NCBI GenBank assembly: GCA_028866655.1
Contig: JAGWHQ010000009.1
Coordinates: forward strand, 1-53,691
DNA length: 53,691 nucleotides
Source: Nitrososphaerota archaeon
GTDB lineage: Archaea; Thermoproteota; Nitrososphaeria; Nitrososphaerales; Nitrosopumilaceae
Direction of reading: 5' to 3'
The position numbers and the translations under genes are program-made. Below, in pieces: positions 7,426-14,943 of the stretch; position 1 is the stretch's first letter, and every line of letters begins with the position of its first letter. The notes under the pieces were generated by a model. It was not told the origin of the DNA, searched no databases, and was given only the letters and a program-made list of their open reading frames with translations.

Positions 7426-8236
7426 ATTTCTCTTTGATGTTTTTAATCATCTCTAATATTTCATCAACATCGTCTGCTTCTGGAGCAAGCTCGATGTACT
7501 TGTTAAGAGATGCTAACGCAAGATCGTTTTGAAGCAGTCTTGATTGGATAATTCCCATGTCTCTAATATCCTCAGGTGAGTTGGCATCAAGGCCTAGTAT
7601 CATGTTGACACAGTGCATTGCCTTGTCATAACTAAAGGACTCGGTGTACGAACCCTTTAGGTTTCGTAAAATTCTTATCAAAATCTTTTCTGGCTCGATA
7701 TCATTTAGATATTCTGGCTCAAACTCTACTCCTTCGCCATATGTAGTATCAAGTATGTCTTGGAGGTCTTCAACATCCAATAGACTTCCTCCATTGAATG
7801 GATCCAAGACAAGCTCCTCTGAATATTTTACCAAGAAATGGCCTGGAAATCCCACGGGGCGAAGTTCAAGTCCTATTGCCTTTGCAAGCTCGATGTAAAT
7901 AATTGATAGTGTGATTGGTATTCCGGTACGCTTGTCTATTACTACATTTAAAAAATTATTCCTTGGATTGTAATAGTCATCACTATTTCCTTCAAACTCC
8001 AAGACATCAAACATGTACTCGTTTAACATGGAAACAAGGTAAATGGGATTTTTGACATCAGATATGTGCTCACACAGTCCTTGTTCAAATGATCTCAATT
8101 TTTCTATGTATTCTGTAATATCCAAGTCTGGAAACTCTAGAATCTGGGATAGTTTCAGGCACTTTTCAATTAGTGTATACTGTGGACTCTTTGCATAAGA
8201 GATCCACTCTGCTGCAAATGGATCAAATTCATTCAT
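7415..8236 (-). CDS. SirB1-type transglutaminase-like protein with TPR tail
   Basis: A 273-residue protein with the Transglut_core2/SirB1 pattern: RTGIPITLSIIYIELAKAIG where classical transglutaminases place the catalytic Cys, then GFPGHFLV (His) and LDPFNGG (Asp). The Cys position holds no Cys, as I recall for this family, so it may be a non-catalytic fold or a binding protein. The C-terminal quarter (MHCVNMILGLDANSPEDIRDMG onward) resembles tetratricopeptide helices. Its start overlaps the stop of the upstream unknown gene by 4 bases (ATGA), so the two are co-translated. Confidence 0.83.
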   Translation of the reverse strand: MNEFDPFAAEWISYAKSPQYTLIEKCLKLSQILEFPDLDITEYIEKLRSFEQGLCEHISDVKNPIYLVSMLNEYMFDVLEFEGNSDDYYNPRNNFLNVVIDKRTGIPITLSIIYIELAKAIGLELRPVGFPGHFLVKYSEELVLDPFNGGSLLDVEDLQDILDTTYGEGVEFEPEYLNDIEPEKILIRILRNLKGSYTESFSYDKAMHCVNMILGLDANSPEDIRDMGIIQSRLLQNDLALASLNKYIELAPEADDVDEILEMIKNIKEKSSQ

Positions 8237-9420
8237 TTTCTATTTAGATAACTTTCTGGATTTTTGAGTTCTCTAGTTGTTGGAGGATTTGCAATTAGTG
8301 TCTTGTATGTATCCTTGCCTAATTTTGCAAATATGTATTCTGTAAAGTCAGTTCCCATGCTTTTTCTAATTTGATATGCAGAGATGTCACTATTTGCAAA
8401 CGTGACTAGATAGTTTTTCAAATCTTGATCATCTTTTAGAATATTTTTTACCGCAAACTCTGCCATTCCTTCCATTGTTGTAAATGCTGCATGATGTGCC
8501 TGGATTGGTTTTAACCATCTTTGGTAAATGTCAAGAAGTTGTGGAATCATTTCCAAGATTTTGGGATCAACTGTTACCTTGGTAAATGTCATAACGTCTG
8601 GGCCCAAGACCTGAACTATGAAATTGTCTGGATTTAATATGAAAAATAGATTTGCCCTTTTTGCTACTGGATATTCATCTGGAACTTCGGGTAACTGTAA
8701 ATAATTGTACAAGTTCTTTGTGGTTGTATCATCCAAGCTCAAGATTATTTTTGCAAGCTCTTCGTTGATTGCATTTACTTCAGATACTGCATTTTTGTTG
8801 ATGTTGTACAAATTATTTTGTATCGAGTGGATTTGTTCCTCAAGGATGGTCATCTTCAAGGCACCAATGTATCCAGAGTTTACTTGATCAAATCTTGACT
8901 CGTATGGCTCACCTTGCTTGTGTAATATTATCTTGGGATAATTTGATAAAATGAACTTGTTTAGGTATATTGTAGATTCGTAAAAATCACCATATGTGGT
9001 AGATATCTGTGAGATGTACCCTTTAGCATATGTGGAATAGACTAGATATCTAAAGGTCTGATTTTCTGCAAGTGTTGCTATTTTTTGAACATCCTCGTGT
9101 GCAATTGCTGTAAATAATTCATCAACAAACTCTGCAGACTCTCTTGTGGGATACACCTTGCGTCCCTTGAGGTGCTTGAACTCTACAAGTTCGGGAAACT
9201 CGACTCTTGTATGCGATACTGGAATTCCTGTAAATTCTACTATCTTTTTTGACATGTCTGAAAATAGTCTGTTACAAATTGATTCAATGTCTTCGAACTT
9301 TATTTTTCCAGCAAATGCTTGACTAGATTTTGCCTCTGAGTTTGTTATCTCTTTTTCTTCATTTATTTCAACTGAGAGCTGATCTAAAAGGGCATATGCA
9401 AACTCTTCAAACTCAGTCAT
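8233..9420 (-). CDS. Conserved-looking protein of unknown function (395 aa)
   Basis: A mostly helical soluble protein with no signal peptide or membrane segment. Two stretches catch the eye: ILEEQIHSIQ near residue 195 and TTMEGMAEFAV near 325. Their spacing and sequence recall the zinc site of gluzincin peptidases (HExxH then an E in EGxAE), except that the first His is Glu. FFILNPDNFIVQ, about 260, is another conserved-looking strand. It forms an operon with the SirB1-like gene (4-base overlap). The function is unknown. A degenerate or altered metallopeptidase is possible but unproven. Confidence 0.75.
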   Translation of the reverse strand: MTEFEEFAYALLDQLSVEINEEKEITNSEAKSSQAFAGKIKFEDIESICNRLFSDMSKKIVEFTGIPVSHTRVEFPELVEFKHLKGRKVYPTRESAEFVDELFTAIAHEDVQKIATLAENQTFRYLVYSTYAKGYISQISTTYGDFYESTIYLNKFILSNYPKIILHKQGEPYESRFDQVNSGYIGALKMTILEEQIHSIQNNLYNINKNAVSEVNAINEELAKIILSLDDTTTKNLYNYLQLPEVPDEYPVAKRANLFFILNPDNFIVQVLGPDVMTFTKVTVDPKILEMIPQLLDIYQRWLKPIQAHHAAFTTMEGMAEFAVKNILKDDQDLKNYLVTFANSDISAYQIRKSMGTDFTEYIFAKLGKDTYKTLIANPPTTRELKNPESYLNRK

Positions 9421-9526
9421 TATGAAATTGAGTCAAACCTGCCAATTTAACATTAACTTTAGATCTGTTTTTCTATGTTAGGTTGTGTTTTTATCAGAAT
9501 TTGCTTTTAAAATAAAAATGTCTATC

Positions 9527-9705
9527 TTATCCAGTTGAATTTGTGTTTGATTGCATTGAGCCTGTAGAATTGCTTGGCATTGATCCTGTGGAATTACCTG
9601 TTTGCATTGTTCCAGTAGAGTTGTTTGATGGCATTGAATTTGTCAAATTCATGTTTGATGGCATTGATACAGTAGAGTTCATGTTTGTCTGCATTGGCAT
9701 GGATG
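9527..9705 (-). repeat. Degenerate tandem repeat encoding SMPSN/NSTG units
   Basis: On the plus strand the units read GGCATTGA-N-CTGTAGAATT and variants, repeated about six to eight times with drift. They code for the Asn/Ser/Thr/Met tail of the secreted protein. Copy number is likely to vary between strains. Confidence 0.6.
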
Positions 9706-10024
9706 AATTGCTCCAAGTGTATTGATTTACATTTCTTGGTTGTGCTAGATAGTTTACAACTATTTGATGCATTACGACAAGTCCATATTGTGCACCCGTA
9801 GCTTTACCGGGACCTTGACGTTGTGATGCTGATACAGCTGATGACCATTTGGTATTTTCTCCTGGTTGACAGACATGATTGCCGCAGACTTTGTTTGGAT
9901 TCCAGTTTGACATGATGCCTTCATGTTCACCTGTTCCCATAGTTAATGCACTTGCCTCTTGTGTTATTGTCATGGATAAGGCAATGGAAAATAAAGCTGT
10001 AAAAACTAGCATCTTTTTAGACAT
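9527..10024 (-). CDS. Secreted protein with CGNHVCQPGE motif and Ser/Asn/Met repeat tail
   Basis: A 165-residue extracellular protein. It has a cleavable signal peptide (residues 1-26, ending ASA), a compact conserved-looking domain with a Cys pair in VCGNHVCQPGEN, and then from about residue 107 a low-complexity tail of repeated SMPSN, SNSTG and MQTN units rich in Asn-x-Ser/Thr glycosylation sequons. The Cys motif resembles the CGNGxCxxGE element of other archaeal secreted proteins. The tail could be a glycosylated spacer at the cell surface. Function is not known. Confidence 0.72.
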   Translation of the reverse strand: MSKKMLVFTALFSIALSMTITQEASALTMGTGEHEGIMSNWNPNKVCGNHVCQPGENTKWSSAVSASQRQGPGKATGAQYGLVVMHQIVVNYLAQPRNVNQYTWSNSSMPMQTNMNSTVSMPSNMNLTNSMPSNNSTGTMQTGNSTGSMPSNSTGSMQSNTNSTG

Positions 10025-10209
10025 TTTTAGTATTTGAATTGTCTTAGAATAAAAGGTATTCGCCTCTTTCTATAAAAAAAGATGTACCATGAAGGCTAAA
10101 CTGGTCTGCTCGTACATGTGCATCTTATCCTAACTTTTTGATGCCCTATGATTGCCCTAAATGACTTGTGTTCAATAGTCTTGAAACCCATGTTGATTTT
10201 ATTTTCAAA

Positions 10210-10746
10210 TCATTCTGAGAATTTGAATGCAAACATGTTCTTGTCGTACTTGACATCAATTTTTTTGTGAAACAATTCTACAAATATCAACTCCAAGATT
10301 GTTTTGTTGTATAGTGACCAGTTTTTACCAATTTCATGTTTCATAACAAAAGTATGCATGCCCTTGTCAGACATGTGACTTACCTGAACAGAAGAATTAA
10401 TCATCTGCATCTCAAACCATGACATAAAAGAAATAACGTTTGTCTCTCCTTTCATAAACATTGCAATGTCAAGCATCTCGTCCTTTCCAACTGATGCAAT
10501 CTCTATTACCTTTTTTTGACTCAGACCTTCAAAAATTTTTGTAAACACTGATTTGTTAAGATTGACCAAGCCTATTCTTGATTGGTAAATATCCCACTCT
10601 AGAAATCTTTTCAAGGCCTGAGTTGCAAGTGTGTTGGTATTTACTTGATGATTTGCAGCCTCTTTGTGTAACTTGTCTATGAGTTCTGAATCAAATCTGA
10701 ACGTTATAGTGGATGTTTTTCTCTTGTTACTGTATGTCTCTTCCAT
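10210..10746 (-). CDS. Ribbon-helix-helix protein with C-terminal sensor-like domain
   Basis: A 178-residue protein. Residues 10-55 (TSTITFRFDSELIDKLHKEA and VNTNTLATQALKRFLEW) form a CopG/Arc-type ribbon-helix-helix that would bind DNA as a dimer. The remaining 120 residues (from LVNLNKSVFTKIFEG) form an unrecognised alpha/beta domain that may bind a ligand or partner. It is divergent from the SRPBCC gene, with a 123-base AT-rich region between, where it might act. Its target is unknown. Confidence 0.75.
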   Translation of the reverse strand: MEETYSNKRKTSTITFRFDSELIDKLHKEAANHQVNTNTLATQALKRFLEWDIYQSRIGLVNLNKSVFTKIFEGLSQKKVIEIASVGKDEMLDIAMFMKGETNVISFMSWFEMQMINSSVQVSHMSDKGMHTFVMKHEIGKNWSLYNKTILELIFVELFHKKIDVKYDKNMFAFKFSE

Positions 10747-10869
10747 GATGTGTGATTAATTTCTAAATATTTAAGAAATGATGCAAATGAAAAATTCATC
10801 CTACTTGTGGTACAATCGTCTTACATTGTATACCGCCATGATTTATTCTAGAATCACTAATACTATAAC

Positions 10870-11340
10870 ATGGTAGACATAAAAATCAGAATACAGATTG
10901 GTGCACCACTAGAAAAGGTGTACGACGTGGTATCAAAGGTTGACGATGATCCCAAATTCTGGAACCTGACAAAAAAGATTAGAAACATCTCAAAGAAGGA
11001 AGGTGAGATTGTTCGAGAAGTCGTGATAGGCAAGACAGACAAATGCCTACAAAAGATCACACTTGTGCCCAAAGGAGAGTTACATGTACTTTGGACCAAG
11101 GGTCTGATAACTGGAACAAAGGATCTTCTTTTGAGTGCAATGGGAAACTCTACTCTATTGGAGATCAGTATGAGCTACAAATTATCTGGCCCAGCTGGCT
11201 TGTTCTCGGGAAGAATCGAGGAGGAGCTACAAGTTGAAGCCGAGATGGCAGCTGATCTGATAAAGGAAAAGGCAGAGGGAAGACCTCATAGCGTCCCCAT
11301 GGAAGAGCGAAAATCATGGGCTGACCTTATACGTGGATAG
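10870..11340 (+). CDS. SRPBCC (START/Bet v1-like) protein
   Basis: A 156-residue single-domain protein with the polyketide-cyclase/START start pattern (IRIQIGAPLEKVYDVVSKVDDDPKFW) and the closing amphipathic helix (EEELQVEAEMAADLIKEKAEG). Such folds hold a hydrophobic ligand. The ligand here is unknown. A short basic tail after the helix (SVPMEERKSWADLIRG) extends beyond the core fold. It appears to be a single gene. Confidence 0.8.
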   Translation: MVDIKIRIQIGAPLEKVYDVVSKVDDDPKFWNLTKKIRNISKKEGEIVREVVIGKTDKCLQKITLVPKGELHVLWTKGLITGTKDLLLSAMGNSTLLEISMSYKLSGPAGLFSGRIEEELQVEAEMAADLIKEKAEGRPHSVPMEERKSWADLIRG

Positions 11341-11486
11341 GGCCAACTCATTACAAATTTTTTGTTTAAAATCAAAACTACATCTGTGTATGCATTGATT
11401 TTTTCTGGTATGCTTTGAATGTGTGGAAAATTAAATGACAATCACATACTTGTTACACAGTTTCATAATTGGACTAGATTTGATAA

Positions 11487-12047
11487 TCACTGATTGGCAG
11501 GTTTTTTCCTTTTCATAAGGAATACAGTTCCACCAATGGCTGCAGCCGCAACAACTGCTCCAATGTAAATCATGGTATTATCAATAGGAGTAGGTGCCTG
11601 GACAGGAACAAATACTTGGAATGTTCCTACTGTGATCAAACTGCTTGATCCATGAATTGGCGTTGGATAATCTGCGCGGAAAAATACTGGAAATGTACCG
11701 TCATTTGGAAATGCGTAACTTACTGAAAAGTTTCCGTTTGGCACTGCTATCTGACTGAAATTGTAATATCCACTTCCACCTGTAAAACCAGCTACGTTAC
11801 CTATGGTAATTGATCCAACATAGTTTTGCACTAGTTCTCCAGTTGTAGAGTTTGTCATGGAAAACATCAATGTAGTATAATCATTGATTTTAGGACTAGG
11901 TGGCGAAAACCAAAACTTCATGGTTACACCACTCTGTGTCACTTGTTGCACTGGACTAGTTTCTTGTGCATGTGCTACAAGAAATAACGATGATACTAAC
12001 ATGATTCCCGATAAGATGGGAATTATTAGCAAAATTGATCTTAACAA
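11487..12047 (-). CDS. Membrane-anchored extracellular protein
   Basis: A 186-residue protein with a signal peptide (residues 1-27, ending AHA), an extracellular beta-sandwich-like domain (VTMKFWFSPPSPKINDYTTL, then VPNGNFSVSYAFPNDGTF) and a C-terminal helix (MIYIGAVVAAAAIGGTVFLM) followed by KRKK as a stop-transfer signal. The domain resembles YtkA/immunoglobulin-like modules of archaeal surface proteins. TTG 12047 is used as start; GATGAG just upstream may serve as a weak ribosome site. Function is unknown. Confidence 0.7.
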   Translation of the reverse strand: MLRSILLIIPILSGIMLVSSLFLVAHAQETSPVQQVTQSGVTMKFWFSPPSPKINDYTTLMFSMTNSTTGELVQNYVGSITIGNVAGFTGGSGYYNFSQIAVPNGNFSVSYAFPNDGTFPVFFRADYPTPIHGSSSLITVGTFQVFVPVQAPTPIDNTMIYIGAVVAAAAIGGTVFLMKRKKPANQ

Positions 12048-12194
12048 CTCATCTAACGTGCATATTCAATCTTTTAATGTTTTGCGAATCTAATTTTGTG
12101 ATATCCGTATCATTTGATGGTCACAAACTAAATTTCTTGAGGGATTGAAGATTTTTGTGGCTCAAAACCGCTTGTCATGACTTACAACGGTGTA

Positions 12195-12288
12195 TACCGG
12201 GGGTGGGTTTCGAACCCACGACCTCCAGATTATGAGTATTACCCTTTTGTGTGGACTGGCACTCTAGGCCAGGCTGAGCTACCCCGGC
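12195..12288 (-). tRNA. tRNA with CAT anticodon (elongator Met or Ile2), intron-containing
   Basis: On the minus strand the acceptor GCCGGGG pairs with CCCCGGT (first pair G-U), then discriminator A. The T arm is GTGGG-TTCGAAA-CCCAC and the D stem is GCTC/GAGT. With 18 bases removed, the anticodon arm becomes CCAGA-CTCATAA-TCTGG, fully paired, with anticodon CAT. The three G-C pairs of an initiator anticodon stem are missing, so this is the elongator tRNA-Met, or a tRNA-Ile2 whose C34 is modified to agmatidine. The sequence alone does not decide between them. A TATA-like TTTAATTGC at 12314-12322 is correctly spaced. Confidence 0.92.
12238..12255 (-). other. Non-canonical tRNA intron at position 30/31
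   Basis: The 18-base intron (TCCACACAAAAGGGTAAT on the minus strand) interrupts the 5' strand of the anticodon stem rather than the usual 37/38 site. The precursor can fold a bulge-helix-bulge: GAG pairs with CUC (outer helix), UGCC pairs with GGUA (four-pair central helix), and 3-base bulges AGU and AUA lie at the two cut sites. No other excision gives a fully paired anticodon stem. Confidence 0.85.
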
Positions 12289-12331
12289 ATAAATAACGCC
12301 TAAATTCTTGATGCAATTAAATGTAGCTTGC

Positions 12332-13897
12332 TCAAACTTTTGCAATCTCTTTCCAGTCGGTATCCACTTTTGACACCCATTGGAATTTCTTTTGTAATGC
12401 AGACGTGTAGAGTTTCTCCCATTCTAGTCCAACTGAATCAGACCATGCCTTGACTACTCTTGGGTCGATATAATTTCTAAGTGAAGTTCCCAAATTATAG
12501 TCTCGAGTTTTTTCTGTCAATTCTAGTGTAAATTTTAATTTTTCTTCACGTTGTTTTAGTTTTTCAATTTGTTTTTCAGTCTTGGGTTTTGTCTCCTTTA
12601 GTTTCTTGATAGCTTCACGTTTTTTCTGTAACGTTTCATCAAAGTTCTTGGGTATGGTTCTTTTATGGTTGCATGTTACAGCAGCTTCCAAGTTGGCTAG
12701 TTTTGCATGGTATATCTTGATATTTTCTGATTTTGATTTTAGGTTCTCAACTTTTTTGAGATAATTTGTAACTACCTGTGTTGCAAGATATGTTCTGAAT
12801 ACCTTTGCAGTAAGGCCCTTTACTATGCCACTGAGAAATTCATTGACATGTCTTGATGTAATTCCATCAAATATGAGATCATCTTTTTTCTTTTTCTCTG
12901 TTAGTTTTTTGAGATTTTCATAAAACATCTTGTCTTGCTCTGTAACTAGAAGTGGCTTTTGCCATCTTACACTGTCTTTTCCTAAAAAATCAAACTCTAT
13001 GACGCCAGGTTTTAGGTTTATGTGCTCTACTCTTAGTGTGGTAGCACCTACAGTATCTGCCTCATCTGGATCCTTTTCATCCCCTACTCTCATCGCAGTC
13101 TTGTAAATCAAATAACATACAGTCGCAATCCTTCGTATTTTCTCATCCTTGTCAGACATTTTCTTGATAACTGCACCTAACACCTTGTCTATCTCTGCAG
13201 CAAGTTTTGTTGCCTTGTCATACTTCATCTTGTCACGTTCTTGTTTGAGATCTGATGTATCAGAGAGCCACACGTATTTTCTCTTGTCAGTTAGTATGTC
13301 CATCCAGCTTGCAAGCCACATGAAATCTTGTTCATGAATTATCTTACCCCATTTGCCTGGAGGTACTTTGGCATCTTTTCCAAGGTTTAGTGTAACGTCC
13401 TTTTCTGTAATTCTTGGTTTCCACTTGCCTCTTAATGGGTGATCACCTCTTCCAATGAAAAGACCTGGTGGTTCTGCCATCCAGTTTGCTACATCAACTT
13501 CTTTTCCGTCAATTATTGCCTTGCCATACATTGCCTTCATTTTTTCTTTGATCTCTTTTCTTGACGCTGCAATCTTTTTCTTTTCTTCCTTGGTCATGGT
13601 CACCTTGGAATCTTTTTCCTTGTCTACAACCTTGAATGCATCAGTAAAGTCAATATCTGCAAGTGAAATGTTTTTGAACTTTGCAGGAAGCACTTTAACA
13701 AAATAAGAAAGAAAATTCTTTTGAAAAACTTGATCTTTGACATAAGGTGTATCTTTCTTTTTTGCCCACTGGTAGGCCATCTCTTCAGCATCGATGTTTA
13801 GAGGAACTTTTTCTCCCTTGATCTTGATTGTAATGCCTTTTGATTCATAGGGCGGAAGAAACGCAATGCCATTGTGTTGAAGGGTTTTCCATTTCAT
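12332..13897 (-). CDS. DNA topoisomerase IB (eukaryote-type)
   Basis: A 521-residue type IB topoisomerase that relaxes supercoils through a 3'-phosphotyrosine intermediate. Eukaryote-like core segments are visible: PPGLFIGRGDHPLRGKWKPR, IHEQDFMWLASW and the catalytic-domain stretch YLIYKTAMRVGDEK. A Lys/Glu-rich coiled linker (about 410-450) is followed by the active-site tyrosine Y476 in SLRNYIDPR. It lacks the long disordered N-terminal extension of eukaryotic enzymes. Presence of this enzyme is a recognised hallmark of Thaumarchaeota. The CAT tRNA lies just downstream on the same strand. Confidence 0.96.
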   Translation of the reverse strand: MKWKTLQHNGIAFLPPYESKGITIKIKGEKVPLNIDAEEMAYQWAKKKDTPYVKDQVFQKNFLSYFVKVLPAKFKNISLADIDFTDAFKVVDKEKDSKVTMTKEEKKKIAASRKEIKEKMKAMYGKAIIDGKEVDVANWMAEPPGLFIGRGDHPLRGKWKPRITEKDVTLNLGKDAKVPPGKWGKIIHEQDFMWLASWMDILTDKRKYVWLSDTSDLKQERDKMKYDKATKLAAEIDKVLGAVIKKMSDKDEKIRRIATVCYLIYKTAMRVGDEKDPDEADTVGATTLRVEHINLKPGVIEFDFLGKDSVRWQKPLLVTEQDKMFYENLKKLTEKKKKDDLIFDGITSRHVNEFLSGIVKGLTAKVFRTYLATQVVTNYLKKVENLKSKSENIKIYHAKLANLEAAVTCNHKRTIPKNFDETLQKKREAIKKLKETKPKTEKQIEKLKQREEKLKFTLELTEKTRDYNLGTSLRNYIDPRVVKAWSDSVGLEWEKLYTSALQKKFQWVSKVDTDWKEIAKV

Positions 13898-14054
13898 TTT
13901 GTACTATCACACTAAATTTTGATTAAATCTGTTGACTTAGACAAAAATTGCTTTACGTCGTATATCAATCTAACCAAAAGAATCATGTGAAATTCATAGA
14001 ATTTCATGCTGTATCATTTCAGTATTGGAGAAATAGTATCAAAAAAGATGTATT

Positions 14055-14879
14055 TTAGCTGAAAAGCTCTTTTTTTATGTAATTTTCAAACTCAATGTCA
14101 GTCTTGTCTTTCTTTGCCTCTAGGAACATAATTGCATCATTGCCAACAGGATAACGAGGCAGTGGATTCTCAGATGAAACTGCCTTGATTATGGTCTTGG
14201 CAACCTCTTGTGGGGGAGTTCCCATTTCTGACATCATCAATAAACCCTTCATCACTTTTTCAGTCATGTCTTTGTATGGCGATTCTGATTTTGTCACTTT
14301 TTTCAGGGTTGAAAACAAGTTTGTCTTGATGACACCTGGTTCTATAATTATTGTTCTGATTCCAAATGGAAACAATTCGTATCGCATTGATTCGCTTAGG
14401 CCTTCCAACGCAAACTTGGTACTGATGTATCCTGGAGTTACTGGAAAGCCTATTCTTCCTGCAACTGAACTGATGTTTACTATTATTCCTGATTTTTGAC
14501 TGCGCATTGTGGGTAACACTGCTTGAATTGTTCTTACTACTCCGAAAAAGTTTGTTTCAAACTGATCCTTTAGGTCTGTAATTGTTAGATCCTCCAAACA
14601 TCCTACTAGAAAATAGCCTGCATTGTTTACTAGGACATCAATCCTCTTTTTTTCGTTTATTATGGTTTGTACCGCTTTTTTAATGGTATTTTCATTATTG
14701 ACATCAAGTTCTATTACGCTTATCTTCAAATTCTCTTTTTTTGCAATATCTAGAATTTTGTTGCCTTTTTTGACATCACGCATTGTTGCATACGTGTAGT
14801 ATCCTTCACGTGCAAGCTCAAGTGCTGTCTCAAAACCTATTCCACTTGCGCTACCAGTTACTAACGCAACTTTGTCCAT
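14055..14879 (-). CDS. Short-chain dehydrogenase/reductase
   Basis: A 274-residue classical SDR: cofactor loop TGSASGIG (8-15), NNAG (85-88), and catalytic S138, Y151 and K155 (YISTK). Length and spacing match NAD(P)H-dependent oxidoreductases acting on alcohols, ketones or lipids. The substrate cannot be read from the sequence. It stands alone downstream of the helicase gene on the same strand. Confidence 0.88.
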   Translation of the reverse strand: MDKVALVTGSASGIGFETALELAREGYYTYATMRDVKKGNKILDIAKKENLKISVIELDVNNENTIKKAVQTIINEKKRIDVLVNNAGYFLVGCLEDLTITDLKDQFETNFFGVVRTIQAVLPTMRSQKSGIIVNISSVAGRIGFPVTPGYISTKFALEGLSESMRYELFPFGIRTIIIEPGVIKTNLFSTLKKVTKSESPYKDMTEKVMKGLLMMSEMGTPPQEVAKTIIKAVSSENPLPRYPVGNDAIMFLEAKKDKTDIEFENYIKKELFS

Positions 14880-14943
14880 GTCAAGTCTTTGTTGACGATA
14901 TTAATAATTTGTATCATTCTGATCTTTTCAAGTTTTTATTACA

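Noticed and set aside
10025-10209. Possible small gene or RNA between the secreted protein and the ribbon-helix-helix gene
   Set aside because: The longest ATG frame noted is 14 codons, and the GTACAT-type inverted repeat is imperfect; nothing to support a gene.
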